Virus record (IMG/VR): IMGVR_UViG_3300009428_000006
Span: 1 to 64,000 of that record
Length of the DNA stretch: 64,000 nucleotides
Source: a virus
Direction: 5' to 3' (one strand)
In this document: in pieces, positions 40,101-47,859 of the stretch
Numbering within the stretch: the stretch's first letter is position 1
How the letters are laid out: each line of letters opens with the position of its first letter
Program-made: the position numbers and the translations under genes
The notes under the pieces: generated by a model
Database searches by the model: none
What the model was told of the DNA's origin: nothing
What the model saw: only the letters and a program-made list of their open reading frames with translations

Positions 40101-41328
40101 TGGTTGTCAGGGCGCTTTGAACCTAGACTTATCTGCTAATAACAACCCCTACTTTAACAGTGATGTTGGTTTACCAGAGGGGTACAAGTGGTATCTTTTA
40201 GTGGGTATTGTCCACGGCAATAATGGGAGTGCTGCACCGAACACTGATACATCAGGCGTTTATGACCCAGAATCAGGAGCTAGGATACAAGGTTTTTCTG
40301 AATTTGTAAATGATACTTCTACTCCAACCTTGCTTCATAGGGTTTACCGAAGAGAAGCTGCAAACTACTATGATACGCGTTTTGCTCGTCCTAGAATAGA
40401 TTTAATAGATGGTAATGAGCCGAGTATTGCAGAATTAATAGGAAGGACCCCTTTAGATGGTCAATCAGGTGCTGGGTTCTACGGTTCAACTTACTCATCA
40501 ATATCATGGACAACATCAACAGCTAACAGCCGATTCTCTGCGTTAGTAGGTCGTAGTCCTGTTAATCTAGATATATTCACGCAAACTCGTATAGATGGCA
40601 CAGACTCACAAGCTAGACAGTACAACGGTAACTCATGGGTAAGTGTAGCTTTACAAGTGAATGGGTCTATTGTTGCAAGTGGTACTATTGCTGGCGACAG
40701 ATTAATAGCTGGTACAGAGATTAATGCCCCTCGCATAGTTGGCGGTGATGTTATAGGTAGTAAGGTTGCCACAGCGGAAGGTACAACCTCACGCACTGAG
40801 ATTGAAGATGATGGAACATATATGATATGGACAGGAAGTGGCACCAAGACCGATAGCAATGCGACATTCTTTGTAAAAAAAGATGGTACTGGTTTTGTTA
40901 GTGGTAGTTTTTTTGCTGGACAAATAATTGAGACTAAATTCAATCAAGGTACTGATAGTGTATCCGTGATTCATAATAGTGCAGGCAACCAAGTTGAGAT
41001 TACTATTAGTAGTAACGGTAGTGGTACTGTTATAGCCAATAACTCACCATCACCTGTCGGGGCAAGCACGTATACACTACCTTACACGGTAAAAAGAGGC
41101 TCGACTACTTTAGAGGCTGGTAATGTAATTGTCACTAGGGTTGTCGAGTATGATGCGCCAGAGGGCGAGTACACAACAAGGGACTATTATAACTTTAGCA
41201 CAACGGTAGTTGATAATGGTACAGCTAGCGCGGCTTACACGTATAGTGTTGTTATAGGGACTATACCTTTAAGTACGGCAACGGAAAAAACTAGCATAAG
41301 AAGTTATGAGGATTTACTTACATCTTAA
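34186..41328 (+). CDS. Central tail fibre / host specificity protein, lambda gpJ-like
   Basis: This 2380-residue protein begins SLYGGSGLITYGSDSNANFVD-like (residues about 24-45) and VDVVSVGPIESIDEM, as in gpJ tail-tip hubs. Fibronectin-like domains occupy the middle (for example KITAGISANWDDAEEG, TYVYFW). Helical spacer segments (EVRDDILDVRDQVDGE) and a J-type C-terminal part (AGDRLIAGTEINAPRIVGGD) follow. The ending after about residue 1880 is rich in Gly, Ser and Thr and probably contacts the receptor. It is about twice the length of lambda gpJ, so the extra spacer domains are phage-specific. Confidence 0.9.
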   Translation: MIDNKKPVRSLEQKTTNTGFDKPSLYGGSGLITYGSDSNANFVDVVSVGPIESIDEMYINDVNLDTGEFPNTEIFVHTGDSATTAFDGNFPYVERTYTLGKQAEIVEGDKGKVSTTTFTRSVSGVGVSGVRINFNTSQFVHRDKENRRKTAEADFTVYLLDEEGNRIKSSKVANSKYYASNPTSVGCTILAREEDVKRVWEYEVEMKIRVNFYGTTVSGTWSASTITELYKETQSYENVAMVSGNVVARDLSGSSPKREYLVKGYKVDVPVYIGENNLFLGEFTKAVSYSHAWNAMAVLVDEKWGAGLPIDKINVTSFVEFDKYISEIMADGSKRYSHSQELLKSDSYFRIASQIVGAADGKLYEDTSGRVAVSIDRQTDKRRVITSYDILNEKVKKTTVPEKKKTNYVEAEFSDKTNNYQTTIVSVQDDGAIVKNGLVQEKLQLITCSDPLEADRTIKKVLVNSQIAVASYAFSVGHTHEDIQIGEVVELYDRIYSRSNYCGKTREGSTNTRIEIDPRTPINIEGITNPKIVFDNNREEPIEVDISEWTDSYIILSTPLEEAPLSFTSFGVKSGDTLGLKPVLIKVLGITNNQGVIQAEGVDYNDSIFSHIEEGTDLLVPVTRILPDLQEDIQGLSLTKITAGISANWDDAEEGTYVYFWKKFTGDTERDPNNTGILVTSGQTSLSNNTLPLPLEPARYEFSVYILNELTGESSSTKSVSINLDITDSATSSIPQPTNFDTENGQGTYEGSGFTLKWDQQVGTESPYLMGYILRITQGGDTLEYRLTSDYRSYQVTSQALTEAFGENYSRSFTARLIAYDDTLASAPTVTRIVNNAAPLSPEITVRVTGDILLSSNSGIPEDAIGSIVYVWESSDINSVRPSTALVFRSNQVAEIDLPNDTLIYDNRDYVFEAAWIDGFGETETNYGRAQIAFGPDVLIPEPMTLVRANAYSITGIQVEFEHDGVWLEKMKVYYRKTSESGEFLLDDSYLFEGDVRVSYDEGTQSGTFIIEGLDYNSEYEIYTTVSNISSADSEASGTVVGITIPYANVEDIRNDILEVRDDILDVRDQVDGELKPQLNLETLRREESDRELFNTTASLAEFRRNSNSEFNTLRDATFEVNPETGTIELRAYNYADTQFTQAGILIDGVDAKVSINAGKIIDLGTSVQDANASIDVLAGQVEIKASYTEMTEYVNGALDAIIPAYSFGFFNSSEGWSAVNGTITQGNSFISTTWGDIENQMLNYSADDNPIITLTTKRLSGSGFTGNLVVTFDGGATETYTAALSQGTVGVTNVQNLNLTEDATYTGTVTGLRIILGESSSDEFEVSSITIGKPSAQLEALDGVTAQVNQLGIDVDAIEGQLTSFVTTAFYDENSVTLNNVTQVLDGEEAIISLRATQQELDNEGTITKANSASLWVDGANATIRSNVVSFNAEEGGIDDQIEGLIGGLNTVQQELSTIDGAKVRSNLVSINRLDTKSKDLEELQFYTELKILDQKNRDLELGDSVAIVDTQLKALSTDQGALSQEILELTAASGTIEGQVTANSTRIQQAETDIEGNASALAALSTKVENVDGDLSQAELLLYSETNGLGVVSSRAYLGVSETVDGKTTVTGITADSSTNGLRFQGDVVQFDDSSGNPALQYRADLNKWVFTGNVVVGGYTVESEDDIRALDGDTIYEVYQYSVDGSTAWHDDYTTGDLFRRTATVTNGVLGAWRDVSRITGRTPAISTNPDGSVTISNGTEEATIYDGENAPIPTITDNGDGTYTINNGAGDVVTISDGETPVKGVDYFDGLDGSFVSNIFITSSTGAPATPTGGTFDGTTETFPTGWQDTPYFVEGDITYISTTRYSQQSNGSWIKSGWSNPAEYIIKGEDGADGKDALANLINPADEWVVGTSGSQGEFIQYGSEFNNKVVNIEGPEGVVEPVWVSEGTQSAAAGGWSKTISGDPTKSYRFSVWAYRRSESDSRLYFGCQGALNLDLSANNNPYFNSDVGLPEGYKWYLLVGIVHGNNGSAAPNTDTSGVYDPESGARIQGFSEFVNDTSTPTLLHRVYRREAANYYDTRFARPRIDLIDGNEPSIAELIGRTPLDGQSGAGFYGSTYSSISWTTSTANSRFSALVGRSPVNLDIFTQTRIDGTDSQARQYNGNSWVSVALQVNGSIVASGTIAGDRLIAGTEINAPRIVGGDVIGSKVATAEGTTSRTEIEDDGTYMIWTGSGTKTDSNATFFVKKDGTGFVSGSFFAGQIIETKFNQGTDSVSVIHNSAGNQVEITISSNGSGTVIANNSPSPVGASTYTLPYTVKRGSTTLEAGNVIVTRVVEYDAPEGEYTTRDYYNFSTTVVDNGTASAAYTYSVVIGTIPLSTATEKTSIRSYEDLLTS

Positions 41329-41379
41329 CCAATATTGTGCTATAACAGTATTTCAATAATATATTCAGGAGATTAAAGT

Positions 41380-41700
41380 ATGAAAAATTTATCGTTAGCT
41401 GTTATTTTTTCCTCAGCAATACTGACTGGATGCCAATCCACCTTTATAGAAAAAGAGTTTAACAAAGAGGATCAGTGACAAAAGGTTAAAGTTATTAGGA
41501 CGGAGGCGAGTCAATTTTCAAGAAAAGAAGGCTTTAAAAGGAAAGGTAAAGCAGGGGAAGCTAAATACTATTTAAATGACCCAGAAAATGAGTGTAGGCT
41601 AAACATAATGTCTAAAGGTAAAATAAATCTGGATGGTAAATATGCACTAACATTGGGCCATGAACTTATGCACTGCCTTTATGGTGATTATCACAAGTAA
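41380..41700 (+). pseudogene. Small lipoprotein with a metzincin-type zinc site, in-frame TGA
   Basis: ATG at 41380 has AGGAG upstream. The N-terminus is a lipoprotein signal (SLAVIFSSAILTGC, lipobox ending at C18). The C-terminus has HELMHCLYGDYH at residues 94-105, a full HExxHxxxGxxH zinc site. TGA at 41476-41478 interrupts codon 33 (FNKEDQ-TGA-QKVKVIR). No restart with a ribosome site is seen. Trp (TGG) or Arg (CGA) would restore it. It lies after the gpJ-like gene, where lambda has accessory host-surface genes. It would be a membrane-anchored protease or peptidase, if translated. Confidence 0.65.
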
Positions 41701-41753
41701 ACAAATGCACAAGGAAGTGTATACTTTAACTAAACAAAGAGGAGAACAAATTT

Positions 41754-42818
41754 ATGTGGTATACAGCTACATCAGCATCAGTCACAAATGGCTCAGATGT
41801 TGTAACAATAACAACTGGAGATGATATTTCCATTGTTCAAGAAAAATCAGGATTGGTCTTTGAGGACTCTAGTCCTGTTGAAGTACTAAAGGCATATATA
41901 GATACAGGGAGCAATAAGGTAATACAGCTAGCAAAGCCATGGCCTTACTCGACAAAAACAAACCAACCACTAGTAGCCTACCCTACAGATGCAAGTTTTG
42001 CAGAAGCTACAGCAGAGTTAAGACGTGTTATAGATACATTATCAGTTGCTAGCACAGTTGAAGCGCAAGAAGGTGCTGATGACGAAAAGATAATGACACC
42101 TTTGAAAACTAAGCAAGCTATTGACTTTAACACAGGCACAGCGGCTAGCAAGAATATTGTAACAAGCACTACAGATACAACAGCAGGAAGGTTGCTTACT
42201 GTTGGGTATGGTGGCTGGGGTTCAGAAAATGCAGGGCCAAGCGTAGGCGTTGATTTTGGTGATGTTAGGCTTCCTATGATGGTAATTCCTGTTGAAATTT
42301 CAGAATCTACAGGAGATTTGCCAGAAAGTAGCGGCTTTGGCACCCTGCTTCCAATTGCAGGTGTTCAAAATAGCACATCACACCAATGGTACTTTTCTAG
42401 ATCTTCTTCAGAGTTGAATAAGATACTGTTTAGAACAAAAAGATCAACCGCAACCCCTTATGAAGATTGGGTTGAAATGTACCACAGCGGAAACACTAAT
42501 TTTAATGAATTTGGTGGTGACGGCGGTGATGATTGGATAGCTCACGGATGGACTAGGAGTTCGGTAAACTGCTACATTGTACTACCTATAAACTCAAAAA
42601 CATCACCTACAAGTATTACCGTTGAGGGCACTTTTAAGATAATAAGCCGCGCTGGAAACTCTGTTATATCATCTGGTATAAGCGATATTATTATGCGACC
42701 ACAGTCAAGCAATAAAGCTGTATTCTTGCAGGTAAACCCATTAGACAGTGTTCCTGTTGATGAACCAATTATACTTTCTACAGATAGCTCGGATGCAAAA
42801 ATAACGGTGAACTTCTAA
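41754..42818 (+). CDS. Tail fibre protein, 354 aa
   Basis: GAGGAG precedes the ATG. The N-terminus (SASVTNGSDVVTITTGDD) resembles fibre attachment regions. The centre has GTAASKNIVTSTTDTTAGRLL, a common fibre motif, and YHSGNTNFNEFG is a typical distal repeat-like piece. The end is Ser/Thr-rich. It overlaps the next gene by one base. It is likely a side or distal receptor-binding fibre. Confidence 0.75.
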   Translation: MWYTATSASVTNGSDVVTITTGDDISIVQEKSGLVFEDSSPVEVLKAYIDTGSNKVIQLAKPWPYSTKTNQPLVAYPTDASFAEATAELRRVIDTLSVASTVEAQEGADDEKIMTPLKTKQAIDFNTGTAASKNIVTSTTDTTAGRLLTVGYGGWGSENAGPSVGVDFGDVRLPMMVIPVEISESTGDLPESSGFGTLLPIAGVQNSTSHQWYFSRSSSELNKILFRTKRSTATPYEDWVEMYHSGNTNFNEFGGDGGDDWIAHGWTRSSVNCYIVLPINSKTSPTSITVEGTFKIISRAGNSVISSGISDIIMRPQSSNKAVFLQVNPLDSVPVDEPIILSTDSSDAKITVNF

Positions 42819-43324
42819 TGCTAAAATTCATAAATGATAACGACTTTTTGCTAGTCGATAAATACAAGCAAAACGATGACGGCTCGGTAGGTTGGTCTTT
42901 TAAAGATGGTGATACAACTCATAGCGGCTTTTTACGTGAAGGTATGACGCGTGTTGATGGTGAGGATACTGTTGATATTTGGTCTAAATTTCAGACTCAA
43001 TTATCAAAAGGTAAAATTACTGTCGAAGGTGATACAGACGAAGAAATTGCATCGCGTGAAATTGAGCTGTTTAAAGCTAGCCGTCAATCACAATTAGATG
43101 CAGCAATTGTCACAACATCAACAGGTAAAAACTTCGATGCTAATGAGAAAAGCATTCTACGCTTGCACAACGCTGTGACTTATATTAAAGAGCACAGTGT
43201 AGAATCAATCCCTTGGTCAACAGCGGATGTGGGAAGTGGTGTAATGGTTGAATGTACAGCAGCAGAGATGATTGAAGCTCATAAATTAGCTGTTGAGAAT
43301 ATGACAGATATTTGGTCTAAATAA
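42818..43324 (+). CDS. Fibre assembly / DUF4376-like protein
   Basis: The C-terminal half (FKASRQSQLDAAIVTTSTG and FDANEKSILRLHNAV) matches the domain found in fibre-associated proteins annotated DUF4376. The N-terminal part is acidic. It starts at the fibre gene stop (TAATG), which supports joint function, such as chaperoning or tipping the fibre. Confidence 0.65.
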   Translation: MLKFINDNDFLLVDKYKQNDDGSVGWSFKDGDTTHSGFLREGMTRVDGEDTVDIWSKFQTQLSKGKITVEGDTDEEIASREIELFKASRQSQLDAAIVTTSTGKNFDANEKSILRLHNAVTYIKEHSVESIPWSTADVGSGVMVECTAAEMIEAHKLAVENMTDIWSK

Positions 43325-43336
43325 TAGGAGTATAGA

Positions 43337-43729
43337 ATGTCTAACAATATCGTATCTAAGTATACAAAGATATATGAAGTAGGTGATATGGATCCAGCAG
43401 CTATGACTGTTGACTCTAGTCTTCCAAATATAACAATAACAACACAACCACTGAATGTTTCAGCAGGTGACACAGGACCCATAGAGAGCGATCCTAATGC
43501 ACTTTTGACTAAAGAGAATGCAGTGGCTAAGGGCTTAATGACAGGCACTGTGAGCTTGGCTGCAAGTCCTCTAGGAACGTTTGAATTCTATGATCTTCCA
43601 GATGGAGAGATAGACTTAGCAGGTCCCAGCTTTATCACAACAGATATTTTAATGTCAACACTAAAACCTACATTTAATACTATCACTGGATCTACTCATA
43701 TAGCAATTACAATTGTGGGGAGATCATAA
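43337..43729 (+). CDS. Hypothetical tail-region protein, 130 aa
   Basis: The protein is beta-rich and Ser/Thr-rich (LPNITITTQPLNVSAGDTGP) with a compact C-terminal part ending ITIVGRS. It may be an immunoglobulin-like decoration or fibre accessory. TAGGAG precedes the ATG. No family is recognised. Confidence 0.6.
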   Translation: MSNNIVSKYTKIYEVGDMDPAAMTVDSSLPNITITTQPLNVSAGDTGPIESDPNALLTKENAVAKGLMTGTVSLAASPLGTFEFYDLPDGEIDLAGPSFITTDILMSTLKPTFNTITGSTHIAITIVGRS

Positions 43730-43739
43730 GGAGATATGT

Positions 43740-44279
43740 ATGGGTACTACTTCTAATTATGGTGTCCCTATAAGTAAAGAATCTATACAAGGGTATGCTC
43801 AGGAAATGACTGGGTGGGTTACATATTCAGATACAGATCATGATGTGGATAATCCATTCGTCATCCTTTCTGATGAGAGACTTGTAATACCTGATAATGC
43901 TCAAGAAGGGATTAGTTCACAGATCCCTCTCGAAACAGATCCTCTATATAACGGCTTAGATAATAAACTCACTCCTCATGAAAACGGAGATGCTTACTTG
44001 TTGAGGATAAGTTTTAAAAGATATACAACCTCTAACACAGGATATGGAGAAATCACACTTGATATAGGTCAAGACGAACCTATTTTAGATATCCCTGTTA
44101 CATTTCCCATAGGTATAGGTGTCAATAATGCAAGGACATTTGTTGTTACAGAGTTACTGTTTTCAGGAACAGATTTCGTGACAAATGGTGGTCAATTATA
44201 TTATGAAAGTGTTAGAGGGAATACATCAATATATGATATCAGATATATGATATCAAGAATACATAAAGCGAGGAAATAA
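43740..44279 (+). CDS. Hypothetical tail-region protein, 179 aa
   Basis: I chose ATG at 43740 (MGTTSNYGVPISKES) because AAGGAG lies seven bases upstream; an earlier GTG at 43713 lacks one. The protein is beta-rich and contains DIPVTFPIGIGVNNARTF. It is part of a run of four compact appendage-type genes. Function is unknown. Confidence 0.6.
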   Translation: MGTTSNYGVPISKESIQGYAQEMTGWVTYSDTDHDVDNPFVILSDERLVIPDNAQEGISSQIPLETDPLYNGLDNKLTPHENGDAYLLRISFKRYTTSNTGYGEITLDIGQDEPILDIPVTFPIGIGVNNARTFVVTELLFSGTDFVTNGGQLYYESVRGNTSIYDIRYMISRIHKARK

Positions 44280-44887
44280 TGTATGTAATTCAGAAAAATT
44301 ATGGAGAGGTTTTACAAAACTATACCAGTTTAAAAAGTTATATACCTTTTGATCAAGAGCCTGTTGTCAAGTCCGTTGCTAGGCTTGATGGGCTTAGTCA
44401 GTATTGGGTATTGAGCCGAGGTATAACACTATATGTCGGCGATGTGGTTACTTTTAAGATTTCGTACCTCACATCAATATCTCGCGTCGCTGAAATGATG
44501 TTTGGTGATAACGGGGTGAATAGGGCCTCTAGGGTATACATAGACTCAGTTACAGTTGATGACCCTGCGGTTGTAGTAAGAGATAACAAGCTAGAAACTC
44601 TTATAGATGGTGTTGACACTACCCAATTTTCTATGGATGGCGGAACACATACTATCGAGTTTTCTGTAGTAAAAGAGTTTTACGTGGATAGTCTGTGCGC
44701 CAACGATAACGGGGCACAGTATTTTTTAAGTGGCTCAATCCATGAGTTTGAAGTAGAGAGAGGGGGGATAATTGTAAATAACATACCACTTACAAATAAA
44801 GAGCAAGGTGCAAACCAACTTGCAACAGTAGGTGATGTCGATGCGTTCATGCCTAACTACACCGATGATGTATGGGAGAGTGTGTAA
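44279..44887 (+). CDS. Hypothetical tail-region protein, 202 aa
   Basis: The start overlaps the previous stop by one base, so it is likely coupled. Beta-strand character is high, and the repeated element for a lectin-like fold (GLSQYWVLSRGITLYVGDVV) is a guess only. The C-terminal LTNKEQGANQLATVGDVDAF resembles short fibre or baseplate linkers. Confidence 0.6.
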   Translation: MYVIQKNYGEVLQNYTSLKSYIPFDQEPVVKSVARLDGLSQYWVLSRGITLYVGDVVTFKISYLTSISRVAEMMFGDNGVNRASRVYIDSVTVDDPAVVVRDNKLETLIDGVDTTQFSMDGGTHTIEFSVVKEFYVDSLCANDNGAQYFLSGSIHEFEVERGGIIVNNIPLTNKEQGANQLATVGDVDAFMPNYTDDVWESV

Positions 44888-45177
44888 TGTCAATAGCTAA
44901 TCAAAAATACGCATTCGTAACGCCTGAATCTTGGCAAGAGTCACTAATATCTAGATGGCCTGACGCGCCTCTGTATGGTGGCTATCGTTTATTGGTTTTT
45001 ACAAGGAAAGACTTACCAAAGCTTGAAGCAGAATACTCTGATGTTAAGTTCAAGTATCTAGATCCTGATGAAACAATTAGATCAATAAGTGACTTAGAAA
45101 AGGGTCCATTTATATGCAGCCTTACACAAACACAGGAAATAGTTAAGTACTTCAGAGAATTGGAGGAAAATACATAG
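44887..45177 (+). CDS. Hypothetical protein, 96 aa
   Basis: The chosen ATG at 44887 overlaps the upstream stop (TAATG). The protein is a small alpha-beta protein with YGGYRLLVFTRKDLPKLEAE. It ends the appendage gene run, before the lysis genes. No family is recognised. Confidence 0.6.
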   Translation: MSIANQKYAFVTPESWQESLISRWPDAPLYGGYRLLVFTRKDLPKLEAEYSDVKFKYLDPDETIRSISDLEKGPFICSLTQTQEIVKYFRELEENT

Positions 45178-45197
45178 AATAGGATAACGGGAGGAAA

Positions 45198-45713
45198 ATG
45201 CCGACACCTACAGCACAACAGGCTGGTATTTCTTTTGAGGATATAAAGATGATAGTGTGGCTAGTGGGGGTAGTTTTATCTGCCCTTCTAGCTGGATGTT
45301 CTGCCGCATGGTGGTTCAATACCCAACTTTCCAAAACTAGGGAAGATTTATATACCAGAATTAATACAGTAAAGGGTGAGTTGGAGGATACTGCACAAAT
45401 AGTCAGTACCAATGTTACTCATAATAAAGATGACTGTCGTGATACAAAAGAACGTGTCACACTTCTTGAAAGAGATCATCTCCATCAGCAAGAGAAGACT
45501 GATAAGATGGATGAGTCATTAAATATAATCAAGAGTGATCTATCTGCAACAAAGGATAGTGTCATTGAATTAGCCCAAAAGTCAAGAGAAGATACTCTTA
45601 CAATAATGGGAGAGATACGGTCTATGGAAGGACGTAATCAACAACAACTTATGGAGGTAAAGGAGTTCCTAGTTAATGTTGTGAACCAAAATAAGAGAAG
45701 AGATGATAACTAA
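45198..45713 (+). CDS. Single-span membrane protein with coiled coil, lysis region
   Basis: A membrane segment at about residues 18-41 (MIVWLVGVVLSALLAGCSAA) is followed by a long coiled coil to the C-terminus. GGGAGG precedes the ATG. This N-in, C-out layout, next to the lysozyme gene and overlapping it by 11 bases, suits an inner-membrane spanin or an unusual holin. Neither is proved. Confidence 0.6.
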   Translation: MPTPTAQQAGISFEDIKMIVWLVGVVLSALLAGCSAAWWFNTQLSKTREDLYTRINTVKGELEDTAQIVSTNVTHNKDDCRDTKERVTLLERDHLHQQEKTDKMDESLNIIKSDLSATKDSVIELAQKSREDTLTIMGEIRSMEGRNQQQLMEVKEFLVNVVNQNKRRDDN

Positions 45714-46287
45714 AGAAGAATATGAATCACTAGAACGCTCTCAGACGGTCCACAGGACGTTTAATTCACTACTCAGTGTGTTAGTATTAGTTCTTGGTTA
45801 TTTCTTCATACAGGCCGAATTAAAGCCCATATATGAAGACTTATCAGGTATAACTGAGCAGCGTATAGAGAAAGAAGAGACTTCACAGATATTCAATGAT
45901 GAAAGTTTAAGGCTTTGCCAGTACAAAGATTCCTTGGGAAACGCTACAATCGGTGTAGGTCATCTAGTCTTAGAAAGAGATAACTTACCACAATGTATCA
46001 CATCCCATCAGGCAATTGAGCTTTTGATGAAGGATTACAGATATGCTAAGGAGAATGTTGAAAAGCGTTATCCGTGGGCAGAGGGTGAAGGTAAGTTAAT
46101 ACTTGTTAATATGACCTTCCAGTTAGGAGAAAACAGGTTAGCTAAGTTTCAGCAGACACTTCTTCATCTAAAGAATAAGGAATATCAATTAGCAGCAGGT
46201 GAAGTATTAGACTCTGCACTTTACAAACAAACACCTAAGCGTATAGAACGACACGCTGCAAGGATACTGTCATTAAGTAAGACGTAA
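45703..46287 (+). CDS. Endolysin, T4-type lysozyme (GH24) with N-terminal membrane anchor
   Basis: Catalytic triad positions match T4 lysozyme: E67 (NDESLRL), D76 (YKDS) and T82 (ATIGVGH), with spacings of 9 and 6 as in E11, D20, T26. A hydrophobic segment at about 22-37 (LLSVLVLVLGYFFIQA) is probably a signal-anchor, so release may follow a SAR-type path. It cuts peptidoglycan at the end of infection. Confidence 0.88.
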   Translation: MITKEEYESLERSQTVHRTFNSLLSVLVLVLGYFFIQAELKPIYEDLSGITEQRIEKEETSQIFNDESLRLCQYKDSLGNATIGVGHLVLERDNLPQCITSHQAIELLMKDYRYAKENVEKRYPWAEGEGKLILVNMTFQLGENRLAKFQQTLLHLKNKEYQLAAGEVLDSALYKQTPKRIERHAARILSLSKT

Positions 46288-46298
46288 GGAGGTGTAAT

Positions 46299-46721
46299 GT
46301 GTTTAAACCTATCCTGTTAGCCCTTACAGCTCTCCTGATGGTATCTTGTGCCTCTCTTAATCCTTTAGATATTCTCAGCCCAGATAAGCCTAGTTTAGAG
46401 GTTAATGCCCAAATCGGCAAGACTAATGAGCAGGAGAAGAACAATATCAAGGTTGAGGAAGGCAAGACTGAGGTCAAGCAGGAAGCTGATTCAATAACAA
46501 ATGATACTAACTATACAGCAGATAAGATTGAGAATATAACCCAAGGGATGTCTAAACTAGAGTTGTTATTATTTGCACTCTTAGCAGGATGGGCAATACC
46601 TACTCCAGCGAAGACATTTGAATTTGTTAAGAGAGTTGTATCGGATACTATAAATATATTAATTGTAACACCAGTCAAAGGGTTTGCAGGTTTTATATTA
46701 AAAGTGCTAGGAAGAAAGTAA
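46299..46721 (+). CDS. Candidate unimolecular spanin (lipoprotein with C-terminal membrane segment)
   Basis: The start is GTG at 46299, with AAGGAGG correctly spaced. The N-terminus is a lipoprotein signal (LALTALLMVSC, lipobox Cys17). A long charged helical region follows, then hydrophobic segments at about 88-106 and 118-136. A lipid-anchored N-terminus plus a C-terminal membrane span is the plan of unimolecular spanins, which join the outer and inner membrane. The position after lysozyme agrees. Confidence 0.55.
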   Translation: MFKPILLALTALLMVSCASLNPLDILSPDKPSLEVNAQIGKTNEQEKNNIKVEEGKTEVKQEADSITNDTNYTADKIENITQGMSKLELLLFALLAGWAIPTPAKTFEFVKRVVSDTINILIVTPVKGFAGFILKVLGRK

Positions 46722-46729
46722 TAATATAT

Positions 46730-46758
46730 GCCCAACCGTAATTGGTTGGGCTATTTTT
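46730..46758 (+). terminator. Terminator between convergent late and early blocks
   Basis: GCCCAACC and GGTTGGGC pair over a 6-base loop and are followed by TATTTTT. It separates the rightward lysis genes from the leftward gene ending at 46765. Confidence 0.9.
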
Positions 46759-46764
46759 CGAAAA

Positions 46765-47280
46765 TCACTTCTTAAGGTCTTTCTTGTAGAACAAATGATT
46801 GTCAATAGTCACCACAACATTATCTTCACTCGCCCACACAGGACTTACCTTCTTACTGTGATAGAATAAACTACCCTCTGTAATATCCACATAGTGATAA
46901 TCTTCATCTTTAATCCCCAGCAAGTATACACTAATATGTAAGACCTTCAACCAAGAATCTCTATCATATACTTTATCAGACTTACCATCTTTGTGCCAAC
47001 TGAATTGCCAAGGTTGATATACAACATCAACTATTCCATCAGGAAACCTTCCTGAATCAGACCTGTTAAGCGTCACAAACCCTACAGATAAGGCACCAGA
47101 CTGTGACTCTCCACGAGCCTCCCAATATATGTTACAAGCAAGTGCTGTCAAAGGTGTCTGTCTGTCTTTGTAATCGCAATCATGTATGTACTTTGTAGAG
47201 TCACCAGCATTACATGTCATAGATAGTCCTAGAAGTAATGCTGCTAGACTGTAATCGATTATCTTCCTTAAGTTGAGCAA
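46765..47280 (-). CDS. SleB-like cell wall hydrolase with signal peptide, TTG start
   Basis: I chose TTG at 47280 because AAGGAGG lies just upstream. The longer ATG frame from 47337 would start inside a terminator hairpin. From TTG the N-terminus is a clean signal peptide (SLAALLLGLSMTCNA). The body has ALACNIYWEARGESQSG, which carries the catalytic Glu, then VTLNRSDSG and QPWQFSW, the SleB/Hydrolase_2 pattern. It is on the strand opposite the lysis genes and in the early block, so it may act early or serve cell-wall remodelling. Confidence 0.8.
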   Translation of the reverse strand: MLNLRKIIDYSLAALLLGLSMTCNAGDSTKYIHDCDYKDRQTPLTALACNIYWEARGESQSGALSVGFVTLNRSDSGRFPDGIVDVVYQPWQFSWHKDGKSDKVYDRDSWLKVLHISVYLLGIKDEDYHYVDITEGSLFYHSKKVSPVWASEDNVVVTIDNHLFYKKDLKK

Positions 47281-47290
47281 ACGTACCTCC

Positions 47291-47325
47291 TTAAAATAAA
47301 AGCCCTTAGAACGTGTCTGAGGGCT
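47291..47325 (-). terminator. Terminator/attenuator before the SleB-like gene
   Basis: AGCCCT and AGGGCT (47301-47325) pair and, on the minus strand, are followed by TTTATTTTAA. It lies between the 47334 gene and the hydrolase start, so it would reduce hydrolase expression from the upstream operon. Confidence 0.65.
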
Positions 47326-47333
47326 TCTGTGTA

Positions 47334-47639
47334 TCATCGGTGAACAACATCACCTATTTTTAATTTCAATGCAGCTTCTTTGGTCAGGAACATTTCATCT
47401 GTCATACCTGTGATTCGGTAATTATCAGCTTTCTGAACCTTAATCAATCTCCACCACATATCATGTTCTTTAAAAGGCTTAGTAATAATCTCAATCACCT
47501 TATAAGCCCGTCTATCCTCAGGAGGTTTGTAAGCTATGGGGTCAACAACTTTACGCTGCTTAGCTGTACGTACATTCTCTGCATTGGCAGGAATTACATA
47601 GCCCTTCTTAAAACCTCTTTTACTTGTTACGCCCATCAT
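47334..47639 (-). CDS. Hypothetical basic protein, 101 aa
   Basis: ATG at 47639 with GGAGAAGT upstream is preferred to the longer frame. The N-terminus is Lys/Arg-rich (VTSKRGFKKGYVIP). A following KVIEIITKPFKEHDMWWRLI suggests a small beta-domain. It overlaps the upstream gene by 20 bases. Function is unknown. Confidence 0.6.
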   Translation of the reverse strand: MMGVTSKRGFKKGYVIPANAENVRTAKQRKVVDPIAYKPPEDRRAYKVIEIITKPFKEHDMWWRLIKVQKADNYRITGMTDEMFLTKEAALKLKIGDVVHR

Positions 47640-47859
47640 ACTTCTCCAAAATGTCTTTAAACTTCTCGCAAAGAACTCTATGTTTAGAATCAAATAGACA
47701 GGAAGTGTTTTCTCCTAGATGAAGAGTATATATCGAAATCAGATCATCTAAAAGATCATCCCATTCTTCTACAGCATCTTCTATAAATCTTTCAACACTT
47801 AAGTCAGGAAACCCATCTAAAGTTGTTTCTGCAAGTATTCTCAGTTTTTCATGACTCAT
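47620..47859 (-). CDS. Hypothetical protein, 79 aa
   Basis: The chosen start is ATG at 47859 (MSHEKLRILAETT), inside the end of the upstream gene. The protein is acidic and helical. No motif is recognised; tight overlaps on both sides mark it as part of an operon. Confidence 0.55.
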   Translation of the reverse strand: MSHEKLRILAETTLDGFPDLSVERFIEDAVEEWDDLLDDLISIYTLHLGENTSCLFDSKHRVLCEKFKDILEKYDGRNK

